Under the pieces are notes generated by a model. It saw only the letters and a list, made by a program, of their open reading frames with translations. It was not told the DNA's origin and ran no database searches. DNA of 64,000 bases from contig JBCCHB010000001.1 of NCBI GenBank assembly GCA_039028975.1, positions 1 to 64,000 on the forward strand. Direction: 5' to 3'. Positions 7,848 to 15,758 of this stretch are shown here, in pieces; within the stretch, counting starts at the first letter, position 1, and each line of letters starts with the position of its first letter. A program made the position numbers and the translations under genes. Source of the stretch: JAHBNG01 sp039028975. GTDB lineage: Bacteria > Chloroflexota > Anaerolineae > Caldilineales > Caldilineaceae.

Positions 7848-8597
7848 ATGAAACTCGCTCTGATCTCGGATATTCACGGTAATGCGGTCGCCTTCAACGC
7901 AGTACTTGACCAACTTGCCCATCAGCAAATCGACCAGCTCATCTGTTTGGGTGATGCTGTCGCCACCGGTCCCCAACCAGCCGAGTGCGTAGAATTGCTA
8001 CGACAGAACCAGATCCCAACCATTATGGGCAATGCGGATGCTTGGCTGCTGGACCCTCAGCGGAATCCAGAGGCCAGTGAATTTCATCGCTTCATCGAAG
8101 AGATCGACCTTTGGTGCCAGGAACAACTCAACGATGCTGCTCTGACTTTTATCGAGCAATTCCCGACAACGCTAGAGTATCCCTTATCGACCAATCACAC
8201 GTTGTTGGCCTATCATGGCTCACCTCGCTCCTTTAATGAGGGCGTACGGCCTGATACCCCTGCGGAGACGCTACACGAATTGCTCCCAGAATCGTATATC
8301 ACAATCATGGCTGGTGGGCATATCCACCAACCATTTCTACGCCGCTACCTTGACCTGATGATTCTCAACCCTGGTTCAGTTGGGTTGGGCTACCAACATG
8401 AGCGAGAGACGAAAAAGCCCGCCAATATTGGCTGGGCTGAGTATGCTGTTCTTGAGATAGGGCCGGATTTGCCAGACGATCCTGGCAACCTAAAGATCGA
8501 GTTCCACCGGGTACCCTATAGCGTGGAAGTATTAGGCAAGGTAGCTCGTTCAAGTTCAATGCCCGGGGCAGAGCGTTGGCTTGAGGGATGGGCATAA
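7848..8597 (+). CDS. Metallophosphoesterase (YfcE/MJ0936-like)
   Basis: This is a calcineurin-like phosphoesterase of about 249 residues. The metal-binding motifs follow in order: ALISDIHGN (DxH), CLGDAVATGP (GDxxxxG), IMGNADAW (GNxD, replacing GNH), then YHGSPRS and the C-terminal MAGGHIHQPF (GH-x-H). Proteins of this group are cytoplasmic metal-dependent phosphodiesterases with broad in vitro activity; the natural substrate is unknown. I start at the ATG at 7848 because the fold begins there. The in-frame TTG at 7812 would add 12 residues without homology. Confidence 0.87.
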   Translation: MKLALISDIHGNAVAFNAVLDQLAHQQIDQLICLGDAVATGPQPAECVELLRQNQIPTIMGNADAWLLDPQRNPEASEFHRFIEEIDLWCQEQLNDAALTFIEQFPTTLEYPLSTNHTLLAYHGSPRSFNEGVRPDTPAETLHELLPESYITIMAGGHIHQPFLRRYLDLMILNPGSVGLGYQHERETKKPANIGWAEYAVLEIGPDLPDDPGNLKIEFHRVPYSVEVLGKVARSSSMPGAERWLEGWA

Positions 8598-8648
8598 GTG
8601 AGTGCTTCTATCGATTTTGTTTGTGAGGAAGGCTTCAGCTATCATGCC

Positions 8649-9245
8649 CTATTGAGCACTACCCGCTAGCTGGTCGATGAGCCGTTTGGCCGCATTATGC
8701 GCCATTTGAGTATAGGAGAGATCGAGCCCCGCCCACCCTAGGTCCTCAGTCGCATTGGAAAGTGCAAAGACCGCAAAAGCCACCTCATGACATTGTTCAG
8801 CAGCCGCATTGGGGTAAAGCTCTCCAAGAGCTTGTGCAATCTGTTGAATCATCGCCTCGTAAATTGTTACAAAACGGGCCAGAGGCTCTGGATATCGTTC
8901 TTGTCCAGCCGCCAGGATCTCGGCCAAAATGCGCGACGTACGCTCATCATCATCATCTTGCTCACCGAATAGGGCATCTAGAAGCGTTGATACCCTTTCA
9001 CTTTGGGGCCGGCTAGTAAATAGATCGGTCAATCCTTGTTCATAGTCGCTCATCAGACGGTCAATGAGCGCAGTCACCACTTGTTCTCTGTTGCCAATGT
9101 AATGACGGATAATGCTCCTCTTGACGCCTGCTTCCTCGGCAACCTGTTCTAAAGATGTTCCTTCCAAGCCATATTTAAGGATACACCGTTCGAAGGCATC
9201 CAGAATCTCTTCAGTTCTTTCCGCGGCTAAACTTTTTCGTCCCAT
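8649..9245 (-). CDS. TetR family transcriptional regulator
   Basis: This 198-residue regulator has an N-terminal TetR helix-turn-helix (residues ~8-55: ERTEEILDAFERCILKYGLE, then TSLEQVAEEAGVKRSIIRHY). The C-terminal helical part is variable and presumably ligand-binding. The gene is divergent from the DUF418 membrane-protein gene, and two near-identical 26-bp palindromes lie between them, so autoregulation and repression of the neighbour are likely. This is inference from TetR practice plus visible operators. Confidence 0.9.
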   Translation of the reverse strand: MGRKSLAAERTEEILDAFERCILKYGLEGTSLEQVAEEAGVKRSIIRHYIGNREQVVTALIDRLMSDYEQGLTDLFTSRPQSERVSTLLDALFGEQDDDDERTSRILAEILAAGQERYPEPLARFVTIYEAMIQQIAQALGELYPNAAAEQCHEVAFAVFALSNATEDLGWAGLDLSYTQMAHNAAKRLIDQLAGSAQ

Positions 9246-9268
9246 GTCAATAGTATACCCCAGCCGGA

Positions 9269-9294
9269 ATAAATTGTCACCATTGACAATTTAT
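9269..9294. promoter_or_regulatory. Palindromic operator 1 (ATAAATTGTCA arms)
   Basis: This 26-bp palindrome has perfect 11-bp arms ATAAATTGTCA / TGACAATTTAT and a 4-bp spacer. It lies 24 nt upstream of the TetR ATG and is the likely TetR operator. Confidence 0.75.
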
Positions 9295-9318
9295 GAATGG
9301 TGTGATATGATAAAGTCA

Positions 9319-9344
9319 ATAGATTGTCGTTTCTGACAATTTAT
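9319..9344. promoter_or_regulatory. Palindromic operator 2 (ATTGTC/GACAAT)
   Basis: This is a second 26-bp site with the same layout and the same right arm (TGACAATTTAT). The left arm is ATAGATTGTC. Its centre is 50 bp from that of operator 1, upstream of the DUF418 gene. It overlaps the first codons of the longest possible DUF418 frame, which argues for the later start at 9399. Confidence 0.72.
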
Positions 9345-9398
9345 GTATGTATTATATGCGCAAACATATTTAAGGACTATCTCAAGAAAGCTACAAGA

Positions 9399-10682
9399 GT
9401 GAATCAATCAACTAAACATCAACCAACAACAGACCGCATCGTCGCCATCGACATCTTGCGCGGCTTTGCGTTACTTGGCATCCTGCTCATGAATGTCATG
9501 AGCTTTTCCATGCCCGATGCTGCTTACTTTAATCCGACCGCCTATGGCGGTGATGAATGGTGGAATCGACTGGTCTACGGCATCGTTCATGTAGTGGCTG
9601 ACCAGAAATTCATGGCCCTCTTCTCCTTGCTCTTTGGGGCAGGGGTTATGCTGCTCATTAGCAACCTGGAACGCAAAGGGCAAACCGTGGCCAGGATCCA
9701 TTATATCCGCAATGGGTGGCTATTGATCTTTGGGCTGGCCCACGCGACTTTTATTTGGAGTGGAGATGTGCTGACGGTCTATGCGCTCTCGGCGTTTGTC
9801 CTCTACTTTGCACGCAAGCTTGCACCCAAATGGCAATTGAGTATTGGGCTACTCATCTTCTTTGTACCAACGATCCTCAACTTAACCATCCAAAACGCGC
9901 TGCCTGAACTGGCCGCAGCTGATCGACAGCTTATGCAAACGGACTGGCAACCGTCTCCGGCTGATATTGAAGCCGAATTGGCGATATTCCGCGGCACCTA
10001 TGCCGACCAGCTAGCCTATCGGCTGGCGAGTGAGTCGGCCGGTAAGACAAGCAGCGGCGAAGATTGGACTGGGCTTTCCCTCATGGTCGACTTTTTTGCC
10101 CGCGCTTTAGGCATGATGATGATGGGCATGGCCTGCTACACATGGGGTATCCTGACAGCCAAGCGCAGCAATCGGTTTTACTGGATGATGGTATTGAGTG
10201 GTTTCGCCGTAGGACTGCCGATGGCGGTTTGGGGCCTACTACTCAACATGAATGCGGGGTGGGCATGGGACTATTCTATCTTCGCCGGACGCATCCTGAA
10301 TAATTTCGCAACCCCTTTTGTTGCAGCAGGGTATATCGGGGGGATTATGCTTTGGAGCCGAGGCACGTTGTGGACAGGATTGCGCACCCGTTTGGCCGCA
10401 GTTGGACGTACAGCTTTAACGAATTACATTGGTCAATCGATTCTGGCCACGACCATCTTTTATGGTTTTGGATTGGGACTTTACGGTACGGTGGATCGAA
10501 TCACTCAGCTTGTGGTTGTGCTAGCAATTTGGTTATTGCAACTTTGGCTGGCGCCTTGGTGGTTGGCGCGTTTCCGTTATGGTCCACTGGAGTGGCTCTG
10601 GCGGTGGTTGACTTACTTCCGTTGGCCGATGCATCTCACTCGTAAATCGGCTGAAGGTCAAAAGCTGGGTTCAATTTCTTGA
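9399..10682 (+). CDS. DUF418 family membrane protein
   Basis: This polytopic membrane protein of about 427 residues belongs to the DUF418/YeiB family. The N-terminus RIVAIDILRGFALLGILLMN is the family signature. Further hydrophobic helices follow, and the C-terminal domain ends with RFRYGPLEWLWRWLTYF, also diagnostic. Family members are inner-membrane proteins, possibly transporters or acyltransferase-like; function is unproven. The frame is open from a TTG at 9324, but that lies inside operator 2. I prefer GTG at 9399, though no strong ribosome-binding site is visible. The gene is probably repressed by the divergent TetR gene. Confidence 0.85.
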   Translation: MNQSTKHQPTTDRIVAIDILRGFALLGILLMNVMSFSMPDAAYFNPTAYGGDEWWNRLVYGIVHVVADQKFMALFSLLFGAGVMLLISNLERKGQTVARIHYIRNGWLLIFGLAHATFIWSGDVLTVYALSAFVLYFARKLAPKWQLSIGLLIFFVPTILNLTIQNALPELAAADRQLMQTDWQPSPADIEAELAIFRGTYADQLAYRLASESAGKTSSGEDWTGLSLMVDFFARALGMMMMGMACYTWGILTAKRSNRFYWMMVLSGFAVGLPMAVWGLLLNMNAGWAWDYSIFAGRILNNFATPFVAAGYIGGIMLWSRGTLWTGLRTRLAAVGRTALTNYIGQSILATTIFYGFGLGLYGTVDRITQLVVVLAIWLLQLWLAPWWLARFRYGPLEWLWRWLTYFRWPMHLTRKSAEGQKLGSIS

Positions 10683-10718
10683 TTAGGTGCAGCTTGGAAT
10701 CAGGGAGATATTGAATTC

Positions 10719-11110
10719 ATGGAAGAGCAAGACGCAGTTCTTTTTTGTGATACCCCAGCAGACCGCATCACAAAATTCATCTCAGACTGGTATCAGAAAT
10801 GGTCTGAAGTTAGTGCTGATATTGATTTTAGCTTACCAAGAGCAGAGAGCGTGTTGAGGCACGTGTTGAACAGATTTTGCTCGAAATGGCCCTCCAGCAA
10901 ATTCGCACACGTCGTAACCTTACTCAGGTAGAAATGGCCGAGAACTTGGTTGTCAATCAATCGGCTGTCTCAAAGATGGAGAATCAGCAGGATATGCACA
11001 TTAGCACCCTGCGCAAAATTATCTCCGCAATGGGTGGCACCTTGAAATTGGTGGCTCAGTTTCCTGATGAAGAAATCGTTATCAATCAATTTGAAACTTC
11101 TCATAATTGA
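10719..11110 (+). pseudogene. XRE-family HTH (HigA-like antitoxin-type) gene, apparent frameshift
   Basis: Two overlapping frames appear to be halves of one gene. The first (10719-10931) has a good GGGAG site and encodes DWYQKWSEVSADIDFSLPRAE. The second, from about 10840, continues RVEARVEQILLEMALQQIRT and holds an XRE helix-turn-helix (RRNLTQVEMAENLVVNQSAV, then SKMENQQDMHISTLRKIISA and GGTLKLVAQFP). That layout matches single-domain HigA/antitoxin-type regulators. The switch must fall between a TAG (in the second frame, near 10829) and about 10850. If intact, the product would be about 130 residues. Alternatively the second frame is translated alone from TTG at 10877. No toxin partner is adjacent. 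Confidence 0.6.
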
Positions 11111-11133
11111 CTTGATGTGAGAAGAAAACTACG

Positions 11134-11168
11134 AAAAAAGCCATCTTCAATCTCGAAGATGGCTTTTT
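11134..11168. terminator. Bidirectional rho-independent terminator
   Basis: AAAAAAGCCATCTTC and GAAGATGGCTTTTT form a 9-bp GC-containing stem with A and T tracts on both sides. It lies between the plus-strand XRE gene and the 3' end of the minus-strand opuA operon and can end both. Confidence 0.88.
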
Positions 11169-11185
11169 ATTGACTCAAAGTACCG

Positions 11186-12154
11186 TTATGGCAGCCAAGC
11201 CTGCCAAACATCCCCATTGGCGTCAACCCACGCCTGGGCTGCTTCTTCCACAGACATGCCATCATTGAACATGGCCAACATAGCAACCTGGGCGTCGCTG
11301 CCATAGCTCATGTTGGAGAGAAATGCGTGGACGTTGGCATCCTTATCCTGGAGGCCAGCACTAAAAATCTTCATCAGTTCATCCACCGGATAGGCACAGT
11401 CAATGGCTGCTTCGTCGGCATAACATTCGTCGCTGTAGGCGGGTAGCTCAACCTGGGTCAGGTCAAATTGCTGGAAGATGGCGTGGGGTGAATAGAAGTA
11501 GAAGAGAACCGGTTCCTCACGGCTGTAGGCAGAAGAGACCTCAGCCAGCAGAGCATCTTCCGAGCCTGTCCATACCACTTGGAAGGGTAGGTCAAGGTTG
11601 CTTATGATGGTCTCATCGTACTGCACCCAGCTTGGATCGGCACCCAGGAAGCGACCCAAATCACCTGTTTCGGCAGAGGCAAAATCTGCGGCAGCATCGG
11701 CATAGCCTTCCCATGTCGCCAAGGCTGGATTGGCCTCTACTGCATAAGTGGGTACATACCAACCAATCTCACCTTGGGGGCCAAGCAGGCCACCATCCTC
11801 AACCGTCGCTAAATTTTCTATATACTCGGCAATGCGCTCGCCGTGGCCCGAGGGCCAAACTTCCAAACTGGCGTCGATATCACCCGCAGCTAGCGCGTCC
11901 CATTGGGCGTTTTCATCTAGCGCCACAATTTCAACCGGATTACCCAACTCACTCTCGATGAGGATCTTGGCGACGGCCACATTAAGTTCGGAAGCAGGCC
12001 AGGGATTTTCTACCAGAGTGATGGTTTCAGTACCACCACCGCTGCTTTCGCTACTGCTGGCACTGTCGCCAGCTTCAGGGACGGCCACACACGCTGCGAC
12101 CAGCAGGGCCACGCTCAGTACAACCAGTAGGCTCATAATTTTTTTCTTCAACAT
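11186..12154 (-). CDS. opuAC: Glycine betaine/proline ABC transporter, substrate-binding lipoprotein
   Basis: This 322-residue OpuAC-type binding protein begins with a lipoprotein signal (MLKKKIMSLLVVLSVALL, lipobox VAAC with Cys22). A Ser/Gly-rich linker follows (SASSSESSGGG) and then the OpuAC domain (VENPWPASELNVAVAKIL ... DASLEVWPSGHGERIAEYI). The TrpPro and aromatic residues fit a quaternary-amine cage. AAGGAG precedes the ATG. It is the third gene of the operon, 208 bp after the permease, so it may also have its own promoter. The binding protein would capture compatible solutes outside the membrane and deliver them to the fused permease. Confidence 0.9.
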   Translation of the reverse strand: MLKKKIMSLLVVLSVALLVAACVAVPEAGDSASSSESSGGGTETITLVENPWPASELNVAVAKILIESELGNPVEIVALDENAQWDALAAGDIDASLEVWPSGHGERIAEYIENLATVEDGGLLGPQGEIGWYVPTYAVEANPALATWEGYADAAADFASAETGDLGRFLGADPSWVQYDETIISNLDLPFQVVWTGSEDALLAEVSSAYSREEPVLFYFYSPHAIFQQFDLTQVELPAYSDECYADEAAIDCAYPVDELMKIFSAGLQDKDANVHAFLSNMSYGSDAQVAMLAMFNDGMSVEEAAQAWVDANGDVWQAWLP

Positions 12155-12362
12155 TGCGTTCTCCTTGAGTTATATGGATGGGGGCATGGGGGATGAAGTT
12201 GATTCACTGCATACCCAGATGCGTGTTCGTTGAGTTACGAAATGAGACACAAATAACCTGTACGTTCTAATTGGATATAGACCATCAAGTGTCCAAATTA
12301 TTTAATTTCTCATTCCTGAAATAATGCCACGGCTGGGCCAAAGATGTCCAAAACTGTATGGC

Positions 12363-14537
12363 TTAGCCAATATTAGCCGACTCACTTGCCCGTTTTGCCA
12401 ACTGTTGCGTAATCCGATCAATCACAATCGCCATGAGCACAATCGCCAGACCAGCCTCCACGCTGCGTCCCAAATTGTCGTTGGCAAAGCCCTGATAGAC
12501 CTCCAGCCCCAGCCCGGTTGCCCCCACCAATCCAGCAATGATGACCATGGCCAAGGCCATCATAATCGTTTGGTTGATGCCCAGCATGATGGACGGTAAC
12601 GCTAGGGGAACCTCGATCTTGCGCAACTTCTGGAACGACGTTGCCCCAAACGCGGCGGCAGATTCTTGCACCGTCTCATCAACGTTGCGGATGCCCGCAC
12701 TGGTCAAACGAATCACCGGCACCACTGCATAGAGTAGCGAGGCTATGAGTCCAGCCACGCTCCCCGTACCAAAGAGCATAATGACTGGCACCAGATAGAC
12801 AAAGATGGGAATGGTCTGCAAAAAGTCAAGAATGGGGCGCAAAATTTGCTCTACCATGTCATTGTGGGCCGCCCAAACGCCCAGCGGGATACCCACCAGA
12901 ACGCACAGCAAGACCGCCACCAACGTCTGGCCAAGTGTGTCCATGGCAAAGGGCCACATGCCAAAGAAGCCAATCAGCCCGACCAGCAGCAGAACCGATA
13001 GCGCCAACCGCCAGCCGCCAGCCCGATAGCCTGCTGCCACAAAAGCAAAGAGCACCACCGTCCACGGCACTACCTCGGTTAGAAAACGCTGCAACGGCTT
13101 GAAGACGTTGATGATCAAAAAGTCGCGAAACGGCCCAGTGCCAAAGCCCGAATCGCCGATATCATAGAGATTCACCTGCATCCACTTGACCATAGCATCG
13201 ACTGGTTTGGCCAGATCGACATCGAGCCATTGGGGGAACGCCAAGACCCCAACCAGCCGCAGCAGCGTGCTTGTCACCAGCAAAATGAGCACAAGCAGCA
13301 GCCAAGCCACTTGTAAGCGTTGGGGAAGAAGAGATTTGATGCGATCCAAGCCGCGTCCGCAAGCGATATAGGCGCGCTCGATAGCGTTTTCAACCTGCTC
13401 GGCAAGCACATTCCCGCGCCACTGTTCGCCAAAGAGCCGGAATCCCTGAAAGTGAGGCTGGCTCCGTCGCTCCACTTTGGAGAGGGCCAAACTCAAGCGA
13501 TCCAGCAGAATTGCCATCAAGACGATGGCCAAGCCCGCTTCCAGCGCTTCCCCAACCCGCAGGCGACGTAATGCTTTCAAGACCACATCGCCCAGTCCAC
13601 CAGCTCCGATCAGCGCGGCAATCACCACAATGCTCAGCGCCATCATAATCGTCTGGTTGACTCCCACCATGATGGTTGGTAGCGCCAGGGGTAGCTGAAC
13701 TTTCCGCAAAAGCTGCCGTCGGGTGACCCCAAAGGCATGGGCCGCTTCCATCACCTCTTCCGGCACCGTGCGCAGACCGAGGTTGGTCAGCCGAATGATG
13801 GGCGGAAGGGCGTAGATAATCGTCGCAATCACGCTGGGGACGCGGGCCACCCCAAAGAAGAGCAGAACTGGGATCAGATAGACAAAGGCAGGCATGGTCT
13901 GCATGGCATCCAAAATCGGACGCAGAATCTGTTCCGCTCGCTGGCTGCGGGCCGTCCAAATGCCGATAGGGACACCCACCACCAGCGCAATCACCACTGC
14001 GGTCACCATGAGAGAGAGAGTCTGCATACTCTCTTCCCACAGACCGAATAGACCCATAGGCAGCAGACAAACGACTGTTCCCAAGGCCAGCCGCAGCCCG
14101 CCAATCCGCTCACCCAGCAGGAAAAAAACAATGATGACAATGGGCCACGGCAGCCAGAGCAGCAAGCCTTCAAAGCGACGGATGCCAAAATCAATCCCAT
14201 CGCTCAGCGGCTCAAAAAAGAAGAGGAAGATAGGATGAGTCGTCCGATTGACAACAACCCAACGCTTGAACTCATTCAGCACCTCCCGCAGCCCCAAGTT
14301 CCACGATTCAGGAAATAGATCTAGCAGGTCCACAAACTGGGCCAGCACCAACAAGATCACGATGCCACCAAAGAAGGCAAACCATGCGTTGCGTCCATCA
14401 AGTCTGAATGACGAATCAGCAGTTCCTCCCCCAAACCTTGTCCCCGAGGGGTTGGGGGTGGAGAGGTTAGGAGGGGGCGAACCTTCTCTTCCCCCAATCG
14501 CTTGGGGAAGGTCGGGTGGGGGCGTATTTTGCGCCAT
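12363..14537 (-). CDS. opuAB: Glycine betaine/proline ABC transporter, tandem-fused permease
   Basis: This 724-residue protein contains two BPD_transp_1 permease units of the OpuAB/ProW type. Each has an EAA-like loop: one around EVMEAAHAFGVTRRQLLRKV, the other ETVQESAAAFGATSFQKLRK, each followed by LPLALPTIMVG or VPLALPSIMLG and NQTIMMALS/A. The N-terminus is a Pro-rich cytoplasmic segment. Normal OpuAB is about 280 residues with two chains per transporter; here one chain should supply both halves. The start ATG is one base after the stop of the ATPase gene, with GGGGAGGGG as ribosome-binding site, so translation is coupled. The two halves are clearly similar, pointing to internal duplication. 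Confidence 0.92.
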   Translation of the reverse strand: MAQNTPPPDLPQAIGGREGSPPPNLSTPNPSGTRFGGGTADSSFRLDGRNAWFAFFGGIVILLVLAQFVDLLDLFPESWNLGLREVLNEFKRWVVVNRTTHPIFLFFFEPLSDGIDFGIRRFEGLLLWLPWPIVIIVFFLLGERIGGLRLALGTVVCLLPMGLFGLWEESMQTLSLMVTAVVIALVVGVPIGIWTARSQRAEQILRPILDAMQTMPAFVYLIPVLLFFGVARVPSVIATIIYALPPIIRLTNLGLRTVPEEVMEAAHAFGVTRRQLLRKVQLPLALPTIMVGVNQTIMMALSIVVIAALIGAGGLGDVVLKALRRLRVGEALEAGLAIVLMAILLDRLSLALSKVERRSQPHFQGFRLFGEQWRGNVLAEQVENAIERAYIACGRGLDRIKSLLPQRLQVAWLLLVLILLVTSTLLRLVGVLAFPQWLDVDLAKPVDAMVKWMQVNLYDIGDSGFGTGPFRDFLIINVFKPLQRFLTEVVPWTVVLFAFVAAGYRAGGWRLALSVLLLVGLIGFFGMWPFAMDTLGQTLVAVLLCVLVGIPLGVWAAHNDMVEQILRPILDFLQTIPIFVYLVPVIMLFGTGSVAGLIASLLYAVVPVIRLTSAGIRNVDETVQESAAAFGATSFQKLRKIEVPLALPSIMLGINQTIMMALAMVIIAGLVGATGLGLEVYQGFANDNLGRSVEAGLAIVLMAIVIDRITQQLAKRASESANIG

Positions 14538-14538
14538 C

Positions 14539-15567
14539 TTACCCCTCCCCCATCGCCAAAAGTACGGTGCGTTGATCCAACGTCCCTACAATCACGCCAT
14601 CTTCATCTACCACTGACAGACCCGAATCCCCATCCAGCACTTGAGGAATTAACGCCTCTAGTGTCGTTTGCGGCAAGACCCGCCGATTGCCTTCAACGTC
14701 GGCTGACGGCTGTGTCCGGTCCACCGGCTGCATAATCGACGCTGCAGTCAGCACCTTGGCCCGCGGCACGTCCTGGGTAAATTCTTTCACGTAGAGGTTG
14801 GCCGGGCTGGCCACGATCTCCTGGGGCGTGCCGATCTGCACAATCTCGCCATCCTTCATGATCGCAATGCGGTCGCCCAGCTTGATGGCCTCCAAAAAGT
14901 CATGGGTGATGAAGATCAGGGTTTTGTTGAGCGAGGTCTGAAGGTGAAGCAATTCATTCTGCATATCCCGCCGAATTAGCGGATCCAGCGCACTAAAGGG
15001 CTCATCACAGAGCATGATTTCCGGGTCCACGGCCAGGGCACGGGCCAGACCGACCCGCTGCTGCATACCACCACTTAATTCATGGGGGTAGTGGTTCTCC
15101 CACGACGTCAGCCCGACTAAGTCCAGCACCTCTTTTGCCTTGGTTCGTCGTTCCTCTTCACCTTGGCCCTGGATCTCCAGCCCAAAGGCCACGTTGTCGA
15201 TCACCCGCCGATGAGGAAATAGACCAAAGCGCTGAAAGACCATGCTCACCGTGTGCCGCCGCAGTTCCCGCAGATCGTTCTCGTTCATGCGAGTTACGTC
15301 CGCCCCATTAATGATGACCTCGCCCGCGGTCGGCTCAATCAGCCGGGAGAGGCAGCGGATCAGCGTCGATTTGCCACTCCCCGACAGCCCCATCACGACG
15401 AAGATCTCGCTCTCGGCGATCTCGAGCGACACATCCCGCACCGCCACCACGTGACCCGTTTGGCTCAGCGTCTCGTCCCGGGAGGCATTCTTGTCCATGG
15501 TCTCCAAGACGTGTTGCGGGTTGGGACCAAATATTTTCCAGATGTGGTTTAGGGTTACTTTGGGCAT
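14539..15567 (-). CDS. opuAA: Glycine betaine/proline ABC transporter, ATP-binding protein
   Basis: This is an OpuAA/ProV-type ATPase of about 342 residues. Visible motifs are Walker A (GLSGSGKSTL), the Q-loop region (MVFQRFGLFPHRRV), the signature ELSGGMQQRVGLARAL, Walker B (IMLCDEPFSALDP) and the switch His (IFITHDF). After the nucleotide domain a C-terminal extension carries one CBS-like unit (DGDSGLSVVDEDGVIVGTLD), as in osmosensing OpuA. I start at the ATG at 15567 (PKVTLNHIWKIFGPNP); the frame is open to 15741 but the added residues are unlike the family. It is the first gene of the operon opuAA-AB-AC, with a 190-bp leader after the NACHT gene. Confidence 0.92.
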   Translation of the reverse strand: MPKVTLNHIWKIFGPNPQHVLETMDKNASRDETLSQTGHVVAVRDVSLEIAESEIFVVMGLSGSGKSTLIRCLSRLIEPTAGEVIINGADVTRMNENDLRELRRHTVSMVFQRFGLFPHRRVIDNVAFGLEIQGQGEEERRTKAKEVLDLVGLTSWENHYPHELSGGMQQRVGLARALAVDPEIMLCDEPFSALDPLIRRDMQNELLHLQTSLNKTLIFITHDFLEAIKLGDRIAIMKDGEIVQIGTPQEIVASPANLYVKEFTQDVPRAKVLTAASIMQPVDRTQPSADVEGNRRVLPQTTLEALIPQVLDGDSGLSVVDEDGVIVGTLDQRTVLLAMGEG

Positions 15568-15758
15568 AACGTTATGGTGGTTCTTGCGTTTTCTGTGATC
15601 ACAGCATTCTACAACGGATTGAGGAAGTCGTTGATATATGCATACATAAAGGCAAACGTTTCCGCCTAACAGGTTACCCATCACAAGACGGCTTGCATCG
15701 TTGTCATCAACTGATTTTGTACAGTAAGCATCACTAACCACGGGAATCCGATGCTATC

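Noticed and set aside
9324..9398. TTG start of the DUF418 gene at 9324
   Set aside because: Lies inside a palindromic operator; family homology begins after residue 26 of that frame.
13390..14070. 226-codon frame inside the double permease gene
   Set aside because: Shadow frame of the opuAB coding sequence; composition is typical of out-of-frame GC-rich reading.
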